A stretch of 64,000 bases of DNA from NCBI RefSeq assembly GCF_029872155.1, contig NZ_JARXLA010000005.1, positions 62,001 to 126,000 of the forward strand. The letters are read 5' to 3'. Positions 1 to 8,599 of the stretch are shown here, piece by piece. The first letter of the stretch is position 1. Every line of letters starts with the position of its first letter. The DNA is from Hyphomicrobium sp. D-2. Lineage in GTDB: Bacteria; Pseudomonadota; Alphaproteobacteria; Rhizobiales; Hyphomicrobiaceae. Position numbers and translations under genes: made by a program. The notes below the pieces were generated by a model that worked only from the letters and a program-made list of their open reading frames with translations, ran no database searches and was not told the origin of the DNA.

Positions 1-12
1 CGGCTTGTTCAT
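1..12 (-). CDS. 5' end of an unidentified gene, cut by the window edge
   Basis: Only four codons (Met-Asn-Lys-Pro) lie inside the window. On the minus strand an AGGTG Shine-Dalgarno stands five bases before the ATG, and the TGA stop of the upstream DUF2233 gene lies inside that ribosome-binding region. The two genes are therefore probably translationally coupled and in one transcript behind the TPP riboswitch. The product cannot be named from four residues. A thiamine biosynthesis gene would fit the riboswitch, but that is inference only. Confidence 0.45.
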
Positions 13-16
13 GGCT

Positions 17-781
17 TCACCTATCGTTTTGCGATGGAATGGATACGCCTACGATCGGTCCCATCGGGAAGCCGAAGTCGTAGCGCCTGAGGTTGGGAGC
101 GAAGAGACGGCTGATGGAGCCGTCCAGATAAAGTGCGTTCGGCGTTTTGAACACGTCGCGGAAGGCGCGGCCGAACTGGTGGAATGTCACCGCGTCGTCG
201 CTGATCGCGAACACCACGCGGTCGCCATCAACACCAACGCCGTTGCGGCGATAGCGCGATGTGGCGTCCTTTAAGAACCGGTGGTGCAGCTTGCCGTCGA
301 TGACCAGCATCGGGCCGGACTGCGTGGCAAAGCGCGGTTTGATCTTGCTGCGGATGTACTGATCAGTTTCCAGCACGCCCGCGCCGTCGTCGTTGATGAA
401 GAACACACCGTTCGGCTTCAGGCTGAAGTTGCCCCAGCCGTTGGCGGTGGAAATGCGCTGCACCTCGCGCCCGTTCTCGACATAGAGGCCCACGGGCGAG
501 CGGTCCTCGTGATACATGCCGGCGTTCATCGCGAAAACGAGCTGGCGTCCGCGCGCGGCCAGTGTTTTGCGCACGCGGTCGAACTGGCCGATGTTGGAGC
601 CCGAGTCATCGCGCAGAAACAGCTCAATGCCGTCGCTGGCTTTGAACTCGCAGACGACATAGCGCGCGCCTTCAATCTGCGTGCGTTTGCATGCAGCGTG
701 CGCGGATGCAGTGCCGGAGACAAGCCCCAGCATGGCGGATAGATATAGGAAGAGCGCTTTCGCGCGCGGTGCGCTTGTCAT
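17..781 (-). CDS. DUF2233 / phosphodiester glycosidase family protein, exported
   Basis: The 254-residue protein has an N-terminal signal peptide (hydrophobic core about residues 9-27, likely cleaved after an Ala-rich stretch near residue 29). The rest resembles the DUF2233 family, related to the catalytic domain of the mammalian phosphodiester glycosidase that uncovers mannose-6-phosphate. The Phe-Ala-Met-Asn-Ala-Gly-Met-Tyr segment (about 83-90), a Gly-Val-Asp-Gly-Asp segment and the C-terminal Tyr-Leu-Asp-Gly-Ser-Ile-Ser segment are typical of it. A periplasmic hydrolase is likely and its substrate is unknown. The ATG lies five bases after the P1 helix of a TPP riboswitch, whose 3' end supplies the AGGGA Shine-Dalgarno. 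The gene should therefore be repressed by thiamine pyrophosphate. The family assignment is firm; a role in thiamine metabolism is only suggested by the control element. Confidence 0.85.
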   Translation of the reverse strand: MTSAPRAKALFLYLSAMLGLVSGTASAHAACKRTQIEGARYVVCEFKASDGIELFLRDDSGSNIGQFDRVRKTLAARGRQLVFAMNAGMYHEDRSPVGLYVENGREVQRISTANGWGNFSLKPNGVFFINDDGAGVLETDQYIRSKIKPRFATQSGPMLVIDGKLHHRFLKDATSRYRRNGVGVDGDRVVFAISDDAVTFHQFGRAFRDVFKTPNALYLDGSISRLFAPNLRRYDFGFPMGPIVGVSIPSQNDR

Positions 782-784
782 ATT

Positions 785-879
785 CCGTCCCTTCGCCGGT
801 GCTAACCGGATCAGGTTCTAAGGGTGCTCGCGCACGATGCGCAATCTCAGCCGGCTACCTCCGGCGCCCCTCGGAACGT
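785..879 (-). promoter_or_regulatory. TPP riboswitch (THI element)
   Basis: Read on the minus strand, this segment matches the TPP riboswitch core. It has a P1 5' strand GUUCC (877-873), the invariant CUGAGA (850-845), the ACCCUUAGAACCUGAUC block (825-809), and a closing CCGGUUAGCACCGGCG-AAGGGAC. P1 pairs GUUCC with GGGAC (791-787). The conserved AGGGA at its 3' end (792-788) sits six bases before the ATG at 781, so it also serves as the Shine-Dalgarno. Ligand binding should close P1 and hide the ribosome-binding site, which is translational control. No terminator hairpin with a U-run is visible between the aptamer and the start codon. Confidence 0.93.
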
Positions 880-940
880 CTCTAATGTGCGATGTCTCGC
901 TTGAGGATGCAACCCTTACCCGTGCACCTCTCCACGGTAT

Positions 941-2848
941 TTAAGCTGCGTTGCGCGTCGCGGCGGCGGCTTTCACCCAGCCCATGATCTTCTCGCGGGC
1001 CGGTGGCTCTCCCTGACGCAACAGCCGCTGCCCCTCCGTGCTCGCCGCATATTCCAGCACGGCGGCGCAAACCGCGTCATCGTTGGCAGCGGCGATTGTG
1101 TCCGCACAGGTATACCCCGCGCCGGTCAGCAATTGCGCATGGGTGCCGCGCAATCCGGGCACGTCCATCACCAGCTGCGCCTGCTGCTGCCAAAGCACAA
1201 ATGCGTCGGGGCGGATGCCGATGGCCTTCAGCTTTTTCGCCAGTTTTTGTGCGTCGGCTGCGATCAGATCGGCGACGAAAAAGATGTCCACCTTGGCGAG
1301 ACGATCCGCCGTCTTGGGGCCGATTGAAGGACCGGCCGCAACATCATCTGACGGCTTGAGATAAAAGCGCGGCGGTGCAGTTTCGCGCGGTGTGTCGGTG
1401 TTTTCTCCCGTGTGACGCGGCTGCGTATCGTTGGCGGCTGGATGTGCTGTCGCGCCGGAGCCAAACGAGTTGGCGGGCGCTTCAGCGGCTGCGCCAAGGC
1501 TGGCCATGCGCGCAATGAGCGACGAAGGTGCGGCGACGGCCGGAGCAGGATTTGATTGCGTAGACGAGGTGGGCGCCCATGCGGACGCAAGTTCAGGCGT
1601 TGATGTTGTCGAAGCCGCAGGCACTGCCGGAGCAGGCGCCGCCGAAGTTGTGTCCGTCGGAGCAGATTGAGGGCCAGCATCAGTCTTGGTTTGTGGCAGC
1701 GCCGATGGCGGAGCTGAAGTGACTGACGCTTGCGGAGCAGGTTGGTTGGCGACAACCGGCGCTGCCGGCGTCAACTGCAGCGATTCAGCTTTTTGCGCCG
1801 CTGGCGCAGATTGCGTCGGCGCTGCGTTGACGCTGGCGACTGCCGCAGGTGCTGCCGTTGCCACAGACGCCAACCCGACATCGCCGCCAGCTGCTATTCT
1901 GCTCGCGCGCTGTGCTTCCAGCTCCTTCTGGCGCGGCGCTTCCACCTCCACAGCATGCAGATCGCGCACGATGCGGTCATCTTCGGGCAGCGTCGCCTCA
2001 ACGCGGCCGGTGGTCTGCAATTCATCGTACATGGCCAGAACGGCAGCGCGGTCAGCCGCATCGGCCAGCTTTTTCTGCACCCACTTGGCCGGTATCTGCA
2101 GCGTTGCGACGAACGTTTCCGCAGTCAGCGAAACATCCGGCGGCGTTGCGCCGCTCTCAGCGAATGCGCGGTCGAGAATGCGCGCAAATCCGGCTGCCGC
2201 ATAAACGATCAGATCGCCGACGAGTTTCTGCGCAACGCTATCCAGCCCTGCGCGCGGATCAGCGCTGCCGCGATGAATGTCATAGTGACCGATGAGGCGC
2301 TCATACTGTTTGTTGGAAAGATCCGCGCCGTTGCACACCATTTCCTTCAGCCAGTTCGGGCCCTCCGGCACCGGCACTTCCACCGGCAGCGCCGCACTGC
2401 GTTGACGGCCGAGCTTGGCTAGATCGTCATACGAGCGATTGATGCTCCACTCGCAGGCGCGGTGGATGACGTTTTCAGCTTCCGTCTGGCCGGTGTGAAA
2501 CGGATGGATCGGATCGGTGTAATAGTGGCTCAGCACGCCAGCGGAATAAACGGCCTGTTCCCACTGCTCGGCGCGCAGCCCTGCGATCAGCTTGCCATAC
2601 CATTCCGCTGCCTTTTCCGGTGCGCCACCCCAATATTTGTCGCGCACGTGCAGCACGTGGTTCTTGAAATCCTTGAAGGTGTTGTCCGGCGCTTTCGAGC
2701 CTTCGAGAAACTTCGCCGCATGCTTCAGGAACAGGTTCTGCCAGCGGTCGGCATTCGGCGCGCGCAGCTGCGGCAGCGCGTCGAGCGCCAGCTTGTGGTG
2801 TGTACCGTTGGCGTGGGCCGCATAGACGATGCGATAAAGAAGGCTCAT
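941..2848 (-). CDS. Zinc-phospholipase C-like N-terminal domain fused to a DUF4332 domain
   Basis: The 635-residue protein has three parts. Residues about 1-290 resemble the zinc-dependent phospholipase C/S1-P1 nuclease fold, with a His-Tyr-Tyr-Thr-Asp-Pro-Ile-His-Pro-Phe-His segment (about 108-118) and further His/Glu residues that could bind metal. Residues about 320-500 are a low-complexity Ala/Pro/Ser/Thr linker. The last 130 residues match DUF4332, a helix-hairpin-helix-like domain, around Gly-Pro-Ser-Ile-Gly-Pro-Lys-Thr-Ala. There is no signal peptide, unlike secreted phospholipases C, so a cytoplasmic location is likely. The gene is transcribed in the same direction as the riboswitch-controlled gene but ends before the aptamer. 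The substrate is unknown. Confidence 0.75.
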   Translation of the reverse strand: MSLLYRIVYAAHANGTHHKLALDALPQLRAPNADRWQNLFLKHAAKFLEGSKAPDNTFKDFKNHVLHVRDKYWGGAPEKAAEWYGKLIAGLRAEQWEQAVYSAGVLSHYYTDPIHPFHTGQTEAENVIHRACEWSINRSYDDLAKLGRQRSAALPVEVPVPEGPNWLKEMVCNGADLSNKQYERLIGHYDIHRGSADPRAGLDSVAQKLVGDLIVYAAAGFARILDRAFAESGATPPDVSLTAETFVATLQIPAKWVQKKLADAADRAAVLAMYDELQTTGRVEATLPEDDRIVRDLHAVEVEAPRQKELEAQRASRIAAGGDVGLASVATAAPAAVASVNAAPTQSAPAAQKAESLQLTPAAPVVANQPAPQASVTSAPPSALPQTKTDAGPQSAPTDTTSAAPAPAVPAASTTSTPELASAWAPTSSTQSNPAPAVAAPSSLIARMASLGAAAEAPANSFGSGATAHPAANDTQPRHTGENTDTPRETAPPRFYLKPSDDVAAGPSIGPKTADRLAKVDIFFVADLIAADAQKLAKKLKAIGIRPDAFVLWQQQAQLVMDVPGLRGTHAQLLTGAGYTCADTIAAANDDAVCAAVLEYAASTEGQRLLRQGEPPAREKIMGWVKAAAATRNAA

Positions 2849-2954
2849 GCCCTATTGCTCCCGCAGACAAACTTTGGATTTGCGCCGACGCTAGGCGAGT
2901 CGCCCCATTGGGCAAACGTGCGCCGCACTGTTGCTGCAACTTGGGCGTGGATGA

Positions 2955-3422
2955 ATGGCGCCGACATGGATGGAGACGGCAATTTTGCGAGCGAAATCGA
3001 ACAAGCGCATCGGAATGCCGGTCGCCATTGCGCTGTTCGCAACAGTGCTGGCCGTCTGGTATGGCCACACCTACTGGCTGATCCTGGCCGATGAGGGCGC
3101 AGCGAAGGCGCTGTCGGTGGTGCCGGAAAGCGAACCGAAACTTGGCAAGATCATTGTCGGCGCTCGCGAGCGCTACTTCGCGCGCTACAGCTTCCGTGAT
3201 GAAAGCGGGCGCCTGCACAGCGCGCGTCAGCCCATCAGCCGCAGCCGCTTTGAAGCGCTGTCACAGGGCGATGCGTGGCTCACCGTATATTACAGCCGCG
3301 CGCGTCCCGAAGTGAGCGCCATTGATCTGCAGGCGGTGCAGCAGTTGGCGGTCATTCTGGCAGTTATAGCGGCATTGGTGTGGATGTGGGTGATTGTCAG
3401 GTTGGCGCGGGCGACACGATAA
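2955..3422 (+). CDS. DUF3592 domain membrane protein
   Basis: This 155-residue protein has one membrane segment near residues 22-45 and another near 128-150. Between them is a soluble loop whose arrangement (Tyr-Ser-Phe-Arg-Asp-Glu-Ser-Gly-Arg, then Val-Tyr-Tyr-Ser-Arg-Ala-Arg-Pro) is characteristic of DUF3592 proteins of unknown function. The start is uncertain: an in-frame ATG at 2970 is equally possible and neither has a strong Shine-Dalgarno. It is divergent from the phospholipase-like gene and convergent with the moxR-type operon. Confidence 0.7.
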   Translation: MAPTWMETAILRAKSNKRIGMPVAIALFATVLAVWYGHTYWLILADEGAAKALSVVPESEPKLGKIIVGARERYFARYSFRDESGRLHSARQPISRSRFEALSQGDAWLTVYYSRARPEVSAIDLQAVQQLAVILAVIAALVWMWVIVRLARATR

Positions 3423-3543
3423 TTCATCCCTGCCGTCAAAAGGCGGCAAGGGGCCAACGGCTCCCGGCGCGAGCGCCGGCTCACAACCGGCACCACCGTC
3501 ACCGCACGCAAAGCCACTCGACACCCTTGTCAGTTCTAAAAAG

Positions 3544-5667
3544 TTACTTGCCCTCGCGCCACCAGGCCAGCGAGATCAGCAGCAGCAGCGCGGCGAGTGC
3601 ACCGAAGCCGGTGAACATCGGCGTCAGCTTCACGCCACGCGTCACGAACGCTTCGCGGTCCTTCAGGCCCAGCCAGCCCGATCCGGCCAGCACCTTGGCG
3701 CCGGACAGCATCGACACACGCGGCACCGAAACCGATGTAGGATCGGCGCGCGTCGCCTCGGCCGATGTGCTGGTCCAGAATGCACCGCCGCCTGTCGCTT
3801 CGTTGATGGGCGACAGCTTGGCGTCAGTCGCCGTCACTTCGCTCATCTCGATCGGGTCGTCGATGCCGGCGTGCGCAACAGCCTGCAACTCACCTTCCGG
3901 ACCCATCGTCTGGGCCTTGTAGAGGCCGGGCACCTTCACATCGATGGTTGCGCGCCACACGCCGTTGCCTTCCGGCTGCAGCGTTACCTGCGATGTGTCA
4001 CCGCCAGGCGCCGACAGCGTAATCGGCTCAACCTTTTCTTCCATCGAGCGGCGCTCAAGCGTCAGCTTCAGGCCGCGCGCGCTGGCAATCAGACGTTCCT
4101 CTTCCAGGTCGGGTTCTTTCATCAGCCAGTGCGAAAGACGGCGCAGCAGATCACTGTGCGGACCGCCGCCGTCATAGCCGCGCGCCCACAGCCACGCCTG
4201 ATCGGACGTGAGCAGCGCCACGCGGCCCTTGCCCTTGTGATCGAGGATCAGCAGCGGCTCTTTCTGCACGCCATGCATCAGCGTGCGGCCCTGATCCGGC
4301 TGCACCTCGACCTGGCGGAACCAGCGGCCCCAGCTCGGCTGGCCATTGATCGGCCCCGCGCCGGTCAGCCCCTGCGTAACGGGATGCTTGCGGCCGTCTT
4401 CGGTCAGCTTGGCCTTGAACGGCTCCTGCAACACGCGCCCCGTCGGCACCGCCGGCAGAACCGGTGACAGCGGCGTGCGGAACAATGACAGGTTGCTGGC
4501 ATAATCATCACCAGCGGCAACCAGCAACGCGCCGCCGTGTTCGGTCACATAACGCGCGATGTTGTCATAGTACGGCAGCTGCAACAGCCCGCGATGCTGA
4601 TAACGATCGAAGATGATCAGATCGAAATCGTTGATCTTCTCCGAGAACAGCTCCCGGGTGGGGAAGGCGATCAGTGACAGCTGGTTGATCGGCGTGCCGT
4701 CATGCTTCTCCGGCGGCCGCAGAATGGTGAAGTGCACCAGATCGACGGCGGCATCCGACTTCAGCAGGTTGCGCCATGTGCGCTCGCCCGCGTGCGGTTC
4801 GCCCGATACTAGCAGCACGCGCAGGTTCTCGCGCACGCCCTCAGCAGCAACCACGGCGCGGTTGTTGGCGGGCGTCAGTTCGCCCGGCGCGGTCGGCAGA
4901 TCGACTTCAAGGATGTTCTGCCCGGCGTGCGGGAACGGCATCTCGATCTTCACCGGCCGGTCCACCGTCGTCACAACGGTTTCGTCCTCGCGACCTTCGC
5001 GGCGGATGGTGAGAGAAAGCGGCTCGGCGGCATGGCTTTTGCGGCCGGCCTCGCGCACCACAACTTCAATCTCGCGCGATTGTCCGACGATGCCGTAGCG
5101 CGGCGCTGACAGCACCTGTATGCGGCGGTCGAACTCATCCGGCGCGCCGGTCACAAGCGCATGCACGGGCGCATCGAATCCAAGCGCTTGGGCGGATTTG
5201 GGCACGTCATGCACCTGACCGTCGGTCAGCATGATCACGCCCGCCAGACGATCCGGCGGTGTATCGGCGAGGGCCTTGTTCAGATCGCCAAACAGATGCG
5301 TGCCCGGCGTGGTTGTCTGATCGGGGCGCGATGCCGCCACCCACTTGATTTCAAGGTTCGGGATTTTGCCGAGCTTGGCTTCCAGGTTCTCGCGCACAGC
5401 CGCTGTCTGCTCGGCGCGCTTGCCCAGCGTCTGGCTGGCGCTTTCGTCGACGACGACGATTGCGATATTGGCAAGGCTCTCGCGCTGCTCTTCGCGCAGG
5501 ATCGGATTGGCGAGCGCGGCAAGCACGGCGGCGATTGCAGCGGCGCGCAGCAAGGCGCCGCGCGATCCGCGATAGATGAGGTATCCGATCAGCAGTGCCG
5601 CCAGCACGCCGGCAGCCCAGAAGAACGGCGTCGGCAGCATCGGAGCAAAATCAATCGACCAGTTCAT
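3544..5667 (-). CDS. Membrane-anchored VWA / glutamine amidotransferase-like protein (last gene of moxR operon)
   Basis: The 707-residue protein has two N-terminal membrane helices (about 13-31 and 38-53), a von Willebrand A-type domain with the metal-site motif Asp-Glu-Ser-Ala-Ser (74-78) and a Leu-Thr-Asp-Gly motif, a large extracytoplasmic region, and one C-terminal helix before Trp-Trp-Arg-Glu-Gly-Lys. The middle resembles class I glutamine amidotransferase folds often annotated for these proteins, without visible catalytic residues. It begins seven bases after the stop of the DUF4159 gene with a GAGG Shine-Dalgarno, so it belongs to the moxR-DUF58-DUF4159 operon. MoxR/VWA systems are thought to act as chaperone-like complexes at the envelope; the target here is unknown. 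Confidence 0.8.
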   Translation of the reverse strand: MNWSIDFAPMLPTPFFWAAGVLAALLIGYLIYRGSRGALLRAAAIAAVLAALANPILREEQRESLANIAIVVVDESASQTLGKRAEQTAAVRENLEAKLGKIPNLEIKWVAASRPDQTTTPGTHLFGDLNKALADTPPDRLAGVIMLTDGQVHDVPKSAQALGFDAPVHALVTGAPDEFDRRIQVLSAPRYGIVGQSREIEVVVREAGRKSHAAEPLSLTIRREGREDETVVTTVDRPVKIEMPFPHAGQNILEVDLPTAPGELTPANNRAVVAAEGVRENLRVLLVSGEPHAGERTWRNLLKSDAAVDLVHFTILRPPEKHDGTPINQLSLIAFPTRELFSEKINDFDLIIFDRYQHRGLLQLPYYDNIARYVTEHGGALLVAAGDDYASNLSLFRTPLSPVLPAVPTGRVLQEPFKAKLTEDGRKHPVTQGLTGAGPINGQPSWGRWFRQVEVQPDQGRTLMHGVQKEPLLILDHKGKGRVALLTSDQAWLWARGYDGGGPHSDLLRRLSHWLMKEPDLEEERLIASARGLKLTLERRSMEEKVEPITLSAPGGDTSQVTLQPEGNGVWRATIDVKVPGLYKAQTMGPEGELQAVAHAGIDDPIEMSEVTATDAKLSPINEATGGGAFWTSTSAEATRADPTSVSVPRVSMLSGAKVLAGSGWLGLKDREAFVTRGVKLTPMFTGFGALAALLLLISLAWWREGK

Positions 5668-5674
5668 GGCTGCC

Positions 5675-8599
5675 TCACTGTCCCAGCCGTTCCAGCAGCG
5701 CCGGCACGTGCACCTGATCGGCTTTATAGTTGCCGGTCAGCGCATGCATCACGATGTTGACGCCGGTGCGGAAAGCCATTTCGCGCTGGTTCTCGCCGCC
5801 GCCAACGGTGGGATAAAGCGGGCGGCCACCTTCATCGAGTGCCCAGGCCGAAGCCAGATCGTTGGCCGTCACGATGATGGATGTGACACCATCGGAAATG
5901 CGCGCGCGGCGGCTGGGCCCGTCATCATTGTCGAGCGCTTCAACCCAAAGCTGCCCACCATCCCAGCGACCCGGAAAGTTGCGCAGCAGATAAAACGCCT
6001 TCGTCAGCACGTGATTTTCAGGCACCGGCTCCAGCCGCGGCACGTCCAGCTTGCCGGTGATGCGCTTCAGCGCCGCTTCGCTCGGACCGCCCGTTCCTGT
6101 CAGCCCCAGACCGTAATCGCGCGTGTCGAAAACGATCAGCCCGCCCTGCTTCATATAGGCGTCGATCTTGGCCAGCACGTCCTCCGGCAACGCCTGCGCA
6201 TCGGGTAGCACCGGCCAGTAGATCACCGGGTAAAAAGCGATCTCGTCGGTGAGAATGTTGATGCCCAGCGGACGCCCGGGCTCGATAGCGGTGCGCACGG
6301 ACAGCAAACGCCCAAGACCGTCGAGGCCGACGCGGCTGATCTCATCCACTTCCGCGTTGCCGGTCAGCACATAGCCAAGCGTCACCTTGGCGGTGGCTTC
6401 AATCGCGCGTTCGTCAGTTGCCTGATTGACGGATGGGTTCTGCGGTCGCGGCACTGCAACGCCAGACGGTGAAGCGCCGGATGATTGCGCGAACGCCTGC
6501 GGCGGTGCGACCGTCAGCATCGCTCCCGCACCGATAATCGCGAGCGCGAGTGCCGCTGCAGCGGGGCGTTGCGTGCGGCGTCGGACACCGCCGAAGCCAC
6601 CGGCGCGCAACAGGATTACGGCGATCATGTCGGTGAACAACAAGCCCAGAGCCGCAAGCAGCAGCCATGGCTTGAGCGGTTGCGAACTTTCACTGGAATA
6701 GTTCAAGCGGTCGGTTCCGGAAGGTAGCGGCGGCAAGGGTGCAAGCGAGCTCTCTGCGTGCAGAACGTTGATGGCGCGCGGCGCATTGCCAGCACCGTAG
6801 TAACCGGGCGGATGATCCAGAGTAGGCACCAGATCGTGCGCCTTTTCGGCTGCCACAGGCTGCGCAGTCGGCGGTGGCGCGCCAAGCACGCCATAGCCGT
6901 TCAGCGTTTGCAGTGGCGGCAGCACGGCGGGCATATCGGCGGCGGTGGCGACAGCGCTGTCGGCGGCGACCGATCCGCTGGCATCGCCCGAAGCAACGCT
7001 GGTGCCAAGCGCCGAGATACGGCGCAGCATCTCAACGAACAGCCCCGACAGCGGCAGGTTCGACCAATCGGTGTTGGCGGTCACGTGGAACAGAATGATG
7101 CGGCCTTGCCCCAGCTTGCGCTCGGTGACAAGCGGTGTGCCGTCCTCCAGCCGCGCCCACACCTGTACATCGGGTCCCAGCATCGCGGGATCGGCCAGCA
7201 CCTGACGGTTGACGGTAACTTCAGGCGGCACGGTCAGTCCGGCAAACGGGCTCTGATTTTCAATCGGGCCAAGCTTCTGCGGCGTCGACCATGACAGCGC
7301 GCCACCGAGCGTGCGCCCGCCAAGCCGTAGCGGCACCGGCAGCAATTCATCGCCGCCGTTCTCAAGCCGAGGGCCGGCAAAGCGCACCAGCACGCCACCT
7401 TTCTCAACCCAGTCGGCAACGTGATGTGCAGCGTCGCCGGAAAGCGTACCGATGTCGGCCAGCATTAGAACGCTGGCGTTCTGCGACAGCGCTTCCTGGA
7501 TGCCGGCGACGAGATTGGAGCCCTTCGGCCGGATGAGTTCAGCGGAGGGGGCCAGCGCCTTTTCGATGTAGTACAGCGGCGCCAGCAGCGGCTGCGCCTG
7601 TTCGCGGCTCTCGCCGGAAATCAGCGCCACGCGGTGCCATTGCGAACGCGCGTCGATCAGGCTGACAGCACCGGCTGCTCGCTCGCCTGCAATCTCCACG
7701 CGGCCAATCTGGTTGCGCAGTTCAAGCGGCAGATCAAACGGCACGACAAGCTCGGTTTGTCCCGGCAAAAATCTGAAGCTTGCTTCGGCCAAACTCTGGC
7801 CGCGCGTTGAGATGGCGTGCACGAAACCGTCGCGCGTGCCATCGCCGTTGGGGCGCAGAATGCGCGCTTCGAGCCGGCCACTTTGAATGCCGATGCCGGC
7901 GCTGAGCCCAAGCGGCTCGCGGTTGCCGCCGTCCTCAACAACCGCCAGCGTGCCGTCGGTTGCCAATTCACGCAGCTTCGCGGCTGCTGCGGCGGCTTTG
8001 CCGTCGTGATCGATGTCGTCGCTCAGCCATACAACGCTGGTGCCGCCAGCGGCGCCTTCCACCGCTGCGGCCAGCGTGTTTGCAGCCGCCAGACGATCCG
8101 GCGCAAACGGTTGCGGCATCAGCGCGGCTGCGGTCGACCGGGCATCGGATGGCGCTTCAATCTGTGCGGTGGCGCCTTTCGATGTCGGCGCTGTCGGCAC
8201 AATCACAACCGCGCGGCTTTGCCCTTCCGCATCGGTGATGAGGCGGTCGATCATGCGCTTGCGCTGATCCCAGTGCGCGGCCGACGACCAGCCATTATCA
8301 ACCACAATGGCAATCGGACCGGTGCCTTTCAGCGCCGCTTCACGCGTCGGATTCATAACCGGATCGGCCAGCGCGAAAATGAACAGCGCTGCTGCAAGCA
8401 GACGGATAAGCGTCAGCCACCAGGGCGATGCCGCTGGCGTTTTGTCCTTGTTCTCAAGCCCGACGAGAATGCGCGTCGGTGGGAATGTCACCTGCCGTGG
8501 GCTGGGCGGAACGGTGCGCAGCAGCCAGTAGATGATCGGTAGGGCAGCCAGCGAAGCCAGCAGCCACGGACTGAGAAACGTCAGCGCGCCAAGGCTCAT
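5675..8599 (-). CDS. BatA (N-terminal) and DUF4159 (C-terminal) membrane protein
   Basis: This is a 974-residue protein. Residues about 1-85 match the aerotolerance-regulator BatA N-terminus, with membrane helices near 6-28 and 62-80 and the Pro-Pro-Ser-Pro-Arg-Gln-Val-Thr-Phe-Pro motif. A VWA-like region follows (Ile-Ala-Ile-Val-Val-Asp-Asn-Gly). Two more hydrophobic helices lie past the middle, and a DUF4159 domain (glutamine amidotransferase-like fold) occupies the last 220 residues. The ATG at 8599 overlaps the TGA of the DUF58 gene as ATGA. This fixes the start, although the frame stays open for 50 codons further upstream. It is the third gene of a four-gene operon starting with moxR. 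Confidence 0.88.
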   Translation of the reverse strand: MSLGALTFLSPWLLASLAALPIIYWLLRTVPPSPRQVTFPPTRILVGLENKDKTPAASPWWLTLIRLLAAALFIFALADPVMNPTREAALKGTGPIAIVVDNGWSSAAHWDQRKRMIDRLITDAEGQSRAVVIVPTAPTSKGATAQIEAPSDARSTAAALMPQPFAPDRLAAANTLAAAVEGAAGGTSVVWLSDDIDHDGKAAAAAAKLRELATDGTLAVVEDGGNREPLGLSAGIGIQSGRLEARILRPNGDGTRDGFVHAISTRGQSLAEASFRFLPGQTELVVPFDLPLELRNQIGRVEIAGERAAGAVSLIDARSQWHRVALISGESREQAQPLLAPLYYIEKALAPSAELIRPKGSNLVAGIQEALSQNASVLMLADIGTLSGDAAHHVADWVEKGGVLVRFAGPRLENGGDELLPVPLRLGGRTLGGALSWSTPQKLGPIENQSPFAGLTVPPEVTVNRQVLADPAMLGPDVQVWARLEDGTPLVTERKLGQGRIILFHVTANTDWSNLPLSGLFVEMLRRISALGTSVASGDASGSVAADSAVATAADMPAVLPPLQTLNGYGVLGAPPPTAQPVAAEKAHDLVPTLDHPPGYYGAGNAPRAINVLHAESSLAPLPPLPSGTDRLNYSSESSQPLKPWLLLAALGLLFTDMIAVILLRAGGFGGVRRRTQRPAAAALALAIIGAGAMLTVAPPQAFAQSSGASPSGVAVPRPQNPSVNQATDERAIEATAKVTLGYVLTGNAEVDEISRVGLDGLGRLLSVRTAIEPGRPLGINILTDEIAFYPVIYWPVLPDAQALPEDVLAKIDAYMKQGGLIVFDTRDYGLGLTGTGGPSEAALKRITGKLDVPRLEPVPENHVLTKAFYLLRNFPGRWDGGQLWVEALDNDDGPSRRARISDGVTSIIVTANDLASAWALDEGGRPLYPTVGGGENQREMAFRTGVNIVMHALTGNYKADQVHVPALLERLGQ

